Shown here: one piece after another, positions 11,993 to 22,224 of the stretch
How the letters are laid out: every line of letters begins with the position of its first letter
Numbering within the stretch: position 1 is the first letter of the stretch
Assembly: GCF_018687715.1 (NCBI RefSeq)
Contig: NC_056761.1
Span: 16,010,001 to 16,074,000 of the forward strand
Source: Carya illinoinensis
Taxonomy: Eukaryota > Streptophyta > Magnoliopsida > Fagales > Juglandaceae
Direction: 5' to 3'
Length of the DNA: 64,000 nucleotides
The notes under the pieces: model-generated
Told to the model about the DNA's origin: nothing
The model's input: only the letters and a program-made list of their open reading frames with translations
Databases searched by the model: none
Translations under genes and position numbers: made by a program

Positions 11993-12101
11993 CTAAAAAA
12001 AGCTTTCTTCACAGAAGTTCCTATGTCTCCAGCAGCATATGCGTCATTTTTTAGCACCTGTTGGTGAAGATACTTGGCATAGAACTTTGCAACCACCTTA
12101 C
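11993..12101 (-). pseudogene. Isolated exon of a PP2C-type protein phosphatase
   Basis: A 109-bp stretch, preceded by a good acceptor (TTTTCAG) and followed by a GT donor, encodes [20 protein letters not shown] followed by [16 protein letters not shown]. This is the conserved second exon of plant PP2Cs of the PP2C21/60 group, immediately after the metal-binding DGHGG motif. The reading frame and both splice sites are intact. I found no preceding exon (metal-binding Asp) and no following catalytic exons within several kb. It is best read as a single-exon fragment moved or left behind. A real gene with very long introns cannot be excluded but is unlikely. Confidence 0.7.
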
Positions 12102-13598
12102 CTGAAAAGCAATTGGATTTACATGAGTACAATTTTGGAAGTTACCACACCAAGATGAGATATAGATTGGATCAAGAAGCAGAAGGGGTTCATACTTTGA
12201 ATCAGATAGTTTTCCAACAAGGAATACAATTAGAAATAGAACTGAATTCTTGCCAAACATCTAAGTACATATATAAGAGCCTTATGGGGTATTGTCCTCT
12301 CTATATATATAAAAGTACATAAGAGCCATTTCCTTAAGCCATTAAAATCTGTTCTCTGTAGACCCCATAACAAAATGTCAATAAAAAGAAACCCCACCGA
12401 TATATACCCACAGAATAGGAACACTAATTTAAGTTTTCCAATATTGGATTTTGCATGATCGGGCCGGGTGTCGGTAGGCAGATCAGATCTGGCAGAATAT
12501 ACCCTTCACATAATATTGTAACATATGCAATCACCCCATAGATTGATCTATGAAGTCATTATTAAGTCCAGAGGATAGTATAAGCAATGACTTGAATTAG
12601 TCTCATTATAAGCTGTTGCAATTCTTCTAAATCCCATCTAATAAAGGATTCAGATGGGAGTAGGAAAATTAAAAGGAAAATGAGAAAGACAAAACATTCT
12701 TTGGGGCTTACTAGATGCACCATTCTATGTGAAGTAAAACAAACATGGAACTACTACAAAATCAATACAGAGAATCAGATAGATTATGATCATATTATCA
12801 AAATCTAACAAGTTGTCAAAGTCCTAACTAAATTCTTCCCCTCAGCGAGAGAGTGAAATCCAACAAACCATCAATAGAATTTGTAACCAAACTAACTATA
12901 GAAGCTAGTAGAAATGAGGAGACAAACCCAATGCTAAAGAAATTTGGAGCTGCTATAACCTCAAACATTCAACAGTTTAATATAGGTTTGAAAAAAATTC
13001 ATATGATGCTTGGAAATAATCAAGGTTGGAAATATGCTGAACACGGCTTCAATGATCTTGGGGAGGCTGCTGAATATTGATCATGATAAACCCAAAGATA
13101 ATCTTTAAAAACATGCATGCATATCTACAACCAAAACTGCAATCAGTAATATATACACTTGAAATCCAACAGTACTGTCGATTTGGGGATTGTGAAGTGT
13201 AGGCACTAACTATTGTAACCCTATAAAATGATAGGAGAATATAACTTGATTATCTATATCCAAGTAGTACTGCTAGTACTAAGATGATATGTATCTCTTT
13301 AGATCAAAAAGTACTCTTGGAGTTTAGATAGGCTGTATCAAATCACTGTTATAACAACATTGAACAAACTTAAACCTTCCTCTATATAAGCCATATATAT
13401 TTGTAGTTCAAGGAAAAATATCTACATATCAATGTTACAACAACATCGATTTGACTTATAATTAACCCTTCATCACTAACTCTATATATAATTAAACCAT
13501 TTATAATGAGCTTTGAATTTCCATATCTTTCACCACGTGCATTGAATACTTTTAGTTTTAGCAAACTTTGACAAATGTAATGATGATCAATAAATAAA
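12102..13598. other. Intergenic or intron-like DNA
   Basis: Apart from the open frame at 12853-13080 no coding signal was recognised. AT-rich, with short AT microsatellites near 11870 and 12300. Confidence 0.4.
12853..13080 (+). CDS. Unidentified 75-codon open frame, possible exon fragment
   Basis: An open frame with balanced amino-acid composition (EFVTKLTIEASRNEETNPML...) that opens just after a stop codon and ends with TGA. There is no ATG start. I do not recognise the family. It sits between fragments of PP2C and SPT16 and may be another gene scrap or chance. Confidence 0.25.
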   Translation: MKSNKPSIEFVTKLTIEASRNEETNPMLKKFGAAITSNIQQFNIGLKKIHMMLGNNQGWKYAEHGFNDLGEAAEY

Positions 13599-14455
13599 TT
13601 GAAAGACAATGTTGAGTTAACAAATGTAAAGAAAGCTGCATTCTTGACTTCATTAGTGATGAGGAGTTTCGTAGTCCCAAAACTTTAAAGATTATTGATG
13701 AGGAAAAGAAGGTTTCACATGCTTCATTAATGGATGACACAGAGAAGGCCATATTGGAACCAGCAAGAATTAAGGTCAAGCTGAATGCAGAGAATGTTGA
13801 TATTTGTTACCCTCCAATTTTTCAAAGCGGAGGAGATTTTCATCTGAAACCGAGTGTTTCAAGCAACGATGAGAACCTTTACTATGATTCGAATAGTGTG
13901 ATTATATGTGCAATTGGATCTCGATATAACAGCTATTGCTCAAACGTTGCTAGAACTTTTTTGATCGATGCCAATGCCTCACAGAGCAAGGCTTATGAGG
14001 TTCTTCTCAAGGCACAAGAAGCAGCAATTAGTGCTTTGAAATCTGGAAGCTAGGCCAGTGCTGCATATCTTGCTACTCTCTCAGTAGTTGAGAAGGATGC
14101 CCTCGAATTGGCTGCAAGCATGACTAAAACTGCAGGGACTAGAATTGGCCTCGAGTTTCATGAGTCGGGTCTTAGTCTTAATGCTAAGAATGATCGAATA
14201 CTAAAACCAGTGCATAGTAGTTAACGTGTCACTTGGATTCCATAACTTGCAGGCTGAGACCAACAACCCAAAAACTCACAAATTCTCAGTGTTGCTAGCT
14301 GATACAGTTATTATTGGTGAAGAGGTCCCAGAGATTGTTACTCTATCATGTTCCAAAGTTGTGAAGGATGTAGAGTATTCTTTCAATACTCTTTTGATGA
14401 GGAAGAAGATGAGAGGCCAAAAATCAAAATAGAGGCTAAAGGTAGTATAGCAACA
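13599..14455 (+). pseudogene. SPT16: SPT16 (FACT complex subunit) pseudogene fragment
   Basis: The sequence matches the N-terminal aminopeptidase-like domain of plant SPT16, the large histone-chaperone subunit of FACT. Readable blocks in order: LTNVKKAAFLTSLVM (13617 on), IDEEKKVSHASLMDDTEKAI, ENVDICYPPIFQSGG, NSVIICAIGSRYNSYCSNVA, TFLIDANASQSKAYEVLLKA, and NVSLGFHNLQAETNNP. It is broken by a frameshift near 13690, a stop at 14051-14053, a frameshift near 14205, and another near 14385 before the acidic FDEEEDERPK tail. It covers perhaps a quarter of the full protein. No introns are visible in the fragment. Whether it is retrocopied or captured cannot be told. Confidence 0.9.
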
Positions 14456-15086
14456 CTGGCAAAAGCGACTTAGCGTATTCTTTCAATACTCTTTTTTATT
14501 CCGTATTGAAAGGCTGTTATGCTCTTTATATTTACGTTGTATATCCTCTCATTGGGTTATTCCCGGGAACATTATTGAAGTATATTGATTAAAAAAACAA
14601 AGATTATTGAGGTATATCCCCTTTTTTGTCTGTTGTAGCCCCTTCTTTTGTCCCTACTTCTTTAATATTCCTTCATTCTATGTGTGTGTGTGTCCAACAG
14701 TAATATATACAAATGGATGTGCCTTATGTGCTTCTTCAGCTTGTGAAAAATCAGGAGTTCAGATAAAAAGAGCCATATGGCACCAACACTTTTGGTGCTT
14801 CCCTTGTGAGCAGTTGCAGGATATTTATATAAAAAATAATCACATGTCAATTGCCTAGATGGGCTAGATTTTTTTGTACTTTATCACACTAGCTTCCTTC
14901 AATCATGGAATGACATACCCAATTTTATATTACTTAAATACAGAGTGTTGCTACTACTATTTCTATTCCATTTTGCCTATTTTCTTGAGAGGTTCGTTCA
15001 TTTCTTCTAGTTTAAATAACCTGCCTAATCACTAATAACTATGGTGTGTAAAATGTGTTAACAAAAACTCAATTATTGCCATGCAG
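14456..15086. other. Intergenic DNA, no gene seen
   Basis: Contains a ~22-base copy (near 14474) of the SPT16 fragment's GTATTCTTTCAATACTC phrase (near 14378), a small direct duplication. No coding signal was recognised. Confidence 0.4.
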
Positions 15087-15174
15087 GGTTTGACTCTGAA
15101 CATGTATTTTGCAAGCTTGTCCTACACTTCCCCAGCATTCCTTGCAGCAATGGTCAATACCGTTACATCTAACA
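15087..15174 (+). pseudogene. Exon fragment of a WAT1-related (nodulin MtN21/EamA) transporter
   Basis: After an acceptor-like TGCCATGCAG the frame reads GLTLNMYFASLSYTSPAF followed by LAAMVNTVTSN. This resembles the conserved EamA segment of WAT1-related proteins in which a transmembrane helix is followed by (Y)TSP.F..AMVN. No other exons of such a gene were found nearby, so it is a single-exon scrap. The identification rests on one short block. Confidence 0.5.
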
Positions 15175-15390
15175 TTTGTTGGGCAACCAATGTACTCGGA
15201 TGGATTTTATGCTAATTGATTATCAGGATCTACTATTCTTTTCAAATGATACATACATCTCTATTTCCACCATGCTGGGTGAGATTTAAAATTATTTTCA
15301 TTAAAGTGTGGAAGTTCTTAAGCTAAACATCTCTATTTATTAGATGTGATTATACTAGTGAGTGAGATAGTATTCTTTGAAGGGAGCACT

Positions 15391-15419
15391 AGGAACCAAT
15401 GTGACGTCATTTGGTTCTT
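15391..15419. repeat. Near-perfect 29-bp palindrome centred on TGACGTCA
   Basis: AGGAACCAA on the left mirrors TTGGTTCTT on the right around TGACGTCA at 15402-15409, the symmetrical site bound by TGA/CRE-type bZIP factors. Confidence 0.6.
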
Positions 15420-16474
15420 ATTGGCTTTATGCAAGAGGCCATAATCAGTATGGACTACAGAACCAAAAGAAAATTATAAAGATAAAAAAAAAAAAATACT
15501 AGCTGCAGCCTTTAAAGTAAGACTATAGCAGCTGAGTCAACTCCATATTAAAAGAACATTCAATATCTTAAAAGAACTTTAGCACCTAAAATAAACTCAT
15601 TCTAAAAGAAGTTTACATCAGGGAATCATGATATCACCTGTTCATTCAGCCCACGGTGAATTCTTGACAACCGTCACAACTCAAACTTGGCAAAAGACTA
15701 CACCAGTTACCCAGCAAAAGCATGCAGTCAAGATTTTGACAGCAATGGCATACGACGACCAACACCATGCATTGATTTTGCTGATCCTGTATACCAAGTA
15801 AAGGAGTTAGGGTGCATGCCAATACTTGAATGTAATAAGTGCAGAAAAGTGGTAGATTAGAAACTTACATGCTTCTATTACCCTGACTGCTTAATTTCGT
15901 CACAAATATAGTTGCCCCTTATTATTTCTTAAAGCGACATGAACACTAGATAACCCAAAACATGAACCTTAAAATCTCACTTGCATTAAGGGATATGTCA
16001 AAAACCCAAAAATCCAAAACCTGCCTAGTTAGCTCCAATAAAACAGCAATCTATTGAACCTCCCACTGAATGTAAATATATATATATTTATATTTATATA
16101 TTGCCCAACCACCATCTTGACTACCAAAAAGCACCCAAAATAGAAAAAAAAATAGTTTCCCATAATTGTTAATAGGGCAAACATTTATAAAAATTTCATT
16201 ACCAAAGCTGCTATCATCAACTGAAACCACAACTCAAAACCACAATTTGATGGCATGGTCCCAAGATACTTGGCTGCCTAAACATAAATCTACTAGATGA
16301 AGATTAATGGGCAATTTAAAAGTAAAAAATCTAAATGATCCTTGTTTATGACATTATGTGAGTGTTTTTGGTCAAAATTTGGTATAATAAAATTTTTCAT
16401 CTGCATTAAGGTGTTAAAAGTTTGATGATGACTCTAGTTAATTGGTCTCCAGTTGTCTATATAGTAATTTTCCC

Positions 16475-16509
<35 letters not shown>

Positions 16510-17139
16510 AGCTCTATATAGTATATTGTTGTTGGTCTATACTAAGCATGTACCAAGACTATTATTAGAATCAAATCTCTAAGTGAATAACGAATATTAA
16601 GGAAACCTGAAGAACCAAGAACAGATGCCAGTTGTTTCTGAATCTTACTTAGGCATCTTGAAGGTAATTAAGGGGAAGTGCCACTCAATCAATGATGCCT
16701 CAAAGGGACTAATCATGTCTACATACATACAAACATCATCACCCAAAACATGAAACCAATTCCAATACACTATGGTCAGTAAAATACACTTGACTTTCAG
16801 TGATTATCTAATAATCATCAAAGATCAAGAAAAGCCATAACAGTTAAAGCAAAAAGTAGAGTCGTAGTAGCTAGAGAATTACTCGAAGAAGAGACAACAT
16901 AGATAAGAAAGAATAAAGTGATTTGGAAAATTTAATAAAGGGGACTAATTCTTTTTATCTCCCAAGTGCCATCATTAATTAGTTACCAATTAGAACAAAG
17001 AGTTATTGCAAGACAAGAGCAAGAAGCAAGGTTACATTACTTGAAAAAATAGATAACACATCCATCTATGTTTAGAGAATTCTTGAAACAAAAAAAAAAA
17101 AAAAAAGGATTTCCAACTGCAGATGCCTTCGTTACCTTC

Positions 17140-17256
17140 AATACCCAACTCAACCAGTTTCAGACAGACCTTGGCTGTTGAAGCTCAGCAACAATTCTGT
17201 TAGGCTCAGTCAACACCTTTTCAATCAAATGCACTCGACATCCATCCTACAAGCTG
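17140..17256 (-). pseudogene. Possible exon fragment of an unidentified gene
   Basis: On the minus strand an acceptor-like GCTTGTAG is followed by a frame reading DGCRVHLIEKVLTEPNRIVA then ELQQP. After an apparent one-base shift it reads VCLKLVELGIEG and reaches a GT donor. Composition looks protein-coding, but I cannot name the family. Confidence 0.3.
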
Positions 17257-17742
17257 CACCCAAAAATCGTCTTAATTTTCAGTTCAAACTCAATACCAGA
17301 ATATAACACAGACAAAATTCAGAAAAAATTACATGAGTAATGGTTTTAATCATATATATATGAATATACCTAATAGCTTATATTTTGGAAGAAAACTTTA
17401 TCCTTTATGACATGTAATCTGTTCATGGTAGCGACCCTTTTGTAGTACGTGGATTTAGGATAAAATAGACAAAACCAAAGTTTACTTCTTACCTCCTAAT
17501 TCTATCCATGCATGACTGGTTTCAAACCCTCAAGGACATAGAAAAAAAAAAGACTACAAACAATTAAAAAAGGAAAAAAAGAAAAAGAACATGTGCAGAT
17601 ATTAAAGAAGAACATGATTCGCATAAAAAGTGGGTGATAGAGCAATTTATAACATGGATATATGACATTCTGATTGCATGGTATTCATATATGCTGCCTA
17701 CAATGGATGATAAACCAGAATTCAATGTCAGTTTTAACACAG

Positions 17743-17744
<2 letters not shown>

Positions 17745-17826
<82 letters not shown>
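17745..17826. repeat. (CT)33 then (AT)8 microsatellite
   Basis: Uninterrupted CT dinucleotides from 17745 to 17810 followed directly by AT dinucleotides to 17826. It is likely length-polymorphic. Confidence 0.95.
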
Positions 17827-18425
17827 TATAGGTAAATGATAGTATTAATATGAATAGGCATAGCCAAAGTAAAATAAGAAGTTATACAAGAGATAAAATC
17901 TATCTAAGTTGCTAAAGAAGACATAAGAAAATCATGTATATTTTGGCCATTAAAATGTACAGCAATGGCCCAAAGGACTAGAGAGGGCACGCATGCATAT
18001 ATATATGAAATTTACAGCAATGGCCATATATATATATATATATATAATTTCAAGGGTGGCAGATTAGAGGATATTGGCATGGGTCTAGGTTTAGGGAGGG
18101 CAGGCATGCAATTATCTAGTACAAGAAATATTTGTGTTTTCTGCCATGAATTATTTGGAAATCCATCCAAGCCAACAGGCTGAAGCATTAAGGAATTTAT
18201 AGCATTTTCTCCAAACTTGGGGCACACCACCCAACAACAAATATGACATGGAAGGTAGCTAATTACTTGAGCTTGATATCTAGAATCTTGAGATCGAACT
18301 AGCTGGGTAAGCAAGGCCTAGAAAGATGGTATGGGACAGGTATTGCCCCACCATGGAATGAAGTGCAAAGCATGTACAAAACTTAGGATACTATCCCATT
18401 ATTTCGAGGGAAACATGTATGTATC

Positions 18426-19763
18426 TGTTGAACTCAAAATTTCAAGTTTCATGTGATTATAAATCTACACATGGATTTTGATGATAACAAATGAATTCAA
18501 AGAATAAAGAAGTCTCAAGCTCAAGTTGTCTACACAATGGAGTCAAGCACATCAAGGAAACAAGCATGAGCAAGAAGGGAACAAGTTCACATTAAAATTA
18601 TAGAGTAATGTTGTAAATCTCTTCAAAATTCGAAATTAGGATTAATGCTCAAAATTAATATTTTATCATAAAGCATTAAAATACATTTTCCACATGTGCA
18701 TGAATATTTTTGAAAATTAAATTTGAAAATTTTGAAAGATGATTGATTGTCATCTTTTGCATGTGCATGCCTTGATTAAAGGGTTGAACTTTGAAAATAT
18801 TAAAGATGATTGATTGTCATCTTTCACATGTGCATGTTTTATTTGAATATTTTCAAAAGTGATTGATGCTTTTTTAGACTTATACAAAAAGTAAAAGATT
18901 AGGTTTGAATTTTTTGAAAATGAAAGTGTGCTCATTTTGTCATATGCCAAAAGTAAAAGATTAGGTTTGATTTTTTTGAAAAAGTGAATGATGTTGTCTT
19001 TGACAATTGAGAAAGAAGAACCTTTTATTTGAATTCTTTGAAAAAGTGAATGATGTTGTCTTTGACAATTGAAAAAGAAGAACCTTTTATTTGAATTTTT
19101 TGAAAAAGTGAATGATGTTGTCTTTGACATGTGAATCTTTTTAAATTTGAATATGAAGTCTCATATGCCTATAAATAGATCATTTGAGAGCTTCACATTC
19201 ACAACACCAAGAGCATACAACATTCATTCAAAGCTTTCATTCTCTCCTCTAAACATTGAGCCTTAATCCTTGTTCATTTTGAGAGATATAGCTTGCGCTG
19301 TATTGTTCTTATTTCACTCGTTGAGGAGTGTTTTCTGATAACCTACCCACTATCAGCTTTTGTATCAGAAAAAGGGTGTGTATAACCCTTGTGTGTGTAG
19401 AAAGTATTCTACACAGGGAATAGTTGAATCACCACGTGTAAGGTGATTGCAAGTGTAGAGGGTGTTCTACACGGATCCTTTGTAGCGGTGTTGTTCAAAG
19501 GTGTAATAGGTTTCTATCTCCACCTGAAGGAGGTTGAATAGTGAATTTGGGAATCCTCAAGGGGTAGCTTGAGGCGAGGACGTAGGCAGTGGGGCCGAAC
19601 CTCGTTAACATACTGAGTTTGCTTCTCTCTTACCCTTACTCTTTATATTTATTGTTATTTCATATTTTGTTTATATTTTATATTATATATTTGATTTATA
19701 ATTGTTATTTTTTTTAATACAACTCAATTCACCCCCCCTCTTGTGTTAGTCATCTGGGCAACA
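18426..19763 (+). mobile_element. Ty1/copia-type LTR (about 1.34 kb), nearly solo
   Basis: Starts TGTTGAACTC and ends TCATCTGGGCAACA after the C-rich phrase TTCACCCCCCCTCTTGTG. That phrase and ending are characteristic of plant SIRE/Maximus-like copia LTRs. A TATA box (TATAAATA, 19170-19177) lies in the promoter position. Three 62-bp direct repeats start around 18978, 19040 and 19102. The sequence that follows (GTATCAAAATAGAGC at 19764) is a degraded PBS. This is therefore a 5' LTR whose internal part is lost, not a clean solo LTR. Confidence 0.75.
18960..19135 (+). repeat. Three 62-bp tandem repeats inside the copia LTR
   Basis: Each unit contains GAAAAAGTGAATGATGTTGT, at offsets 18978, 19040 and 19102. 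They precede the LTR TATA box, the usual place for enhancer-like repeats of the U3 region. Confidence 0.8.
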
Positions 19764-21159
19764 GTATCAAAATAGAGCCTTAATCAATGAGACAGGGGAG
19801 TTTGGCATGTACTACAGAGTTGGCAATGAATATTGTATAGGATTTATAATTTGACAAACCCCAAAATGAATTAGTATCCTATCTAATGCTCAATCAGAGA
19901 TACCAAGTGCTTCAAAAGTGGAGCAAGCACATTATGCATATTGTATAAGTATAAAATAGCAAGCCAACCGAGAGACGGCAATCAAAATTTGGTAGGAAGA
20001 TGCATTCACCCTTCATTTATATAAGACGCTTGTCATCCTACAAAGGAAAAACATCTGGGTTTGGGTTTTGGAGGTGCAAAGATCCCCCTTTTCGGTTAAA
20101 AAATAGCCAACCAAACTACTTGGAAAAAAAAAAAAACCCCAACCAACCCAAATCTTGATACACAAATATCCATTCACTTTACAAGTCAAGAACACTAATT
20201 AGTTAAGTTTAAATGCAATAACAAAAAAATAAATTAAAAATTTGAAAAAAAAAAAAACTCGATGCAAGGCCAAAGATTCATTTTCAGTTTTGTACATAAA
20301 TTTCTACTTACAGTCAAAGTTCCAAAACCACAAATTTCATCTAGAGTTGTAGAATCAGCATGTACTCAACATCTAAAGCCTGCACAAGCATATATTCAAA
20401 TAGAAACTGAACTAGAGCTTGAAGACCTAAATACTCAAAATTTAATCTTCTTGATGAAGTTTTTAAAAAAAAAAATGCCATTTTTCGATAAAAAATATAA
20501 CATAGCATCACTCATTTTACAAATTCAGAACATATCCATATACAAGAAGTTCAAGTAGAACCAAAACAAGCAGCAAATTGCAAGATTGGGAGGCATAACG
20601 CCAACCAAAGGAAATAACCTGGAAAACCTTCGGCCAAATAGCTTATTGTGCGAGTAGAGTAGGGGGAAGGAAAAGAAGAGTGCGAAGTGGATGGAAAGGA
20701 AGGGTCTAGGTTAGGGTTTAATTAATAGAATAAAAAGGAATCCAACAGAGTAATTAACAACAGAAAAATAATGGAGTTGAATAGAAGGAGCTGACCTTAA
20801 AGATCCTGCATATACAGATCTGCACTGATATGTACTTGTTTCGGGGAGGGGCGGCGCGACAAAGGAGTGTCACGGGGTGGCGCTGCACAGAGGGACAGTG
20901 TTGCAGGGTGGCCCTAGGCAAAGGAAGGCGACTCGGGGCGGGGTGGCGCTGGGCAGAGAGAGGCGACACGAGGTGGCACTGGGTTAGGGAGGAAGTGGTG
21001 TTCGCAGGATGCTGGTTCGAAATCAGTGGGTTAGTTTGCAGGTTTGATGAAAATGGAGAAGAAGAAGTTGGGGAAGAAATATGAGGATTACAGGCTAAAA
21101 TCGAATTTCAGCGGGGAGGGGGGAAGGCATTTTCGTTTAGGCGCCCGAGTGATAAAACA
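19764..21159. other. Copia PBS remnant, then intergenic DNA with a GC-rich patch
   Basis: 19764-19782 is the degraded PBS. Beyond it no gene is visible. 20840-21000 is strikingly GC-rich (GGGGTGGCGCTG-like repeats) compared with its AT-rich surroundings. It may be the 5' end of a captured gene or element interior. No protein family was recognised. Confidence 0.4.
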
Positions 21160-21448
21160 CCAATTCCATCGTATTAGTCACGTTGCAATAACTTTTGTAA
21201 TTATTACAGCGAATTTATTCATCGTAAAAACTTAAAAAGTGCTGCAAAAGGATCATTTTTAAGTTTTTAAATTTTACAACGAAAAAAATCGTCGTAAAAG
21301 GTGATAAAGTCGCTGCAAAAGAGTAACTTTAAAACTTGATGTTAAAAGTCTACAACGAAATTAAAATCGTTGAAATTAATGACTTATTGCAACGATTTTA
21401 TTTCCAACAACATAAAAATCGCTGTAATAGATAATTTTTCTTGTAGTG
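21160..21448 (-). mobile_element. CACTA-type transposon terminus
   Basis: Read on the minus strand from 21448 the sequence begins CACTACAAGAAAAATTATC, the CACTA/EnSpm signature. Subterminal repeats follow (ACGATTTT and CGTTGTAG-like phrases such as TTACAGCGA and TTGCAACGA). It is related in style to the array at 6640-7563. The opposite terminus was not found. Confidence 0.65.
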
Positions 21449-21545
21449 GGTCCACATCTCAGGTTGATGATAGTGAAGCTGAAATTATGTTTAAAGTAGC
21501 TTTATTGTGCACAAATGTATCTCCATTAGTTAGGCTGGTCGTGTA
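21449..21545 (+). pseudogene. Receptor-like kinase C-terminal scrap
   Basis: The frame reads SEAEIMFKVALLCTNVSPLV, the last conserved helix block of plant receptor kinases of the LRR-VIII type (..ALLCTN.SP..RP). The consensus arginine-proline that follows is changed to RL. It abuts the CACTA terminus directly. Only about 30 codons remain. Confidence 0.5.
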
Positions 21546-22224
21546 TGTATGAGGTTAATTTATGTTTAAACTAGCTTTATGGAAGGATAAATGACTATTT
21601 CGGACCTAACCCAAGTAGTGCCAAACATCAGTATAGTGAAGATATGAGGCTTAAGACCATGCGAGACCTCCATTGATAGAGGAAAAATTATAATTTTTGG
21701 GTTTGTCCCATTTTTAAGACTTGGTTACCTAGCCCCTCTCCCCTTAGATGATTGGTACAAATAGAATCTCCATCTAAAATGTGTGTATCTCTCTAATCTC
21801 GGCATTTAGGCAGTGGAATATGTGAGTGTTATTTTGGTTTGACCATGTGACACGTTCCATCATCGATGATGATAATTTTAGTTGAACAACTACGATGGAT
21901 AAGTCTGTGGAACAATCGCACTAGATTTACAATTTGCAATTGAGGTAATATCATTTCCACCATGTATTTTGATCTATTTTTTCTAACACCTAGATATACG
22001 AGTTAGAAATAGGTGACATGCACGATACATTCATAACATTAATTGACAGGAAAGTTGTATTTTGGGGATAAAATGACAACTTGGATAGTTCCACGATAAT
22101 ATTGCAAAAGAACTAATAGTTCAAGGTGTAAATTGTAATTTTGTCTAAAATTAATGAAGCATAATGCCTAAATCCCAAACATAAGAGGCACAAATATGAG
22201 GGAGTTGTAAGCAAACCTGACAAG
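21546..22224. other. Region downstream of the receptor-kinase gene
   Basis: No coding signal. It would contain the 3' UTR of the minus-strand LRR receptor kinase. Confidence 0.4.

Larger units (their letters stand above)
15175..18425. other. Intergenic DNA with simple repeats
   Basis: No complete gene. Contains a near-palindrome at 15391-15419, a 29-base A run at 16479-16507 and a possible exon on the minus strand at 17140-17256. A (CT)33(AT)8 microsatellite lies at 17745-17826, and AT repeats at 17997 and 18027. Confidence 0.45.

Noticed and set aside
17634..17831. Open frame ending in an alternating Leu-Ser tail
   Set aside because: The tail is the (CT)n microsatellite read as codons.
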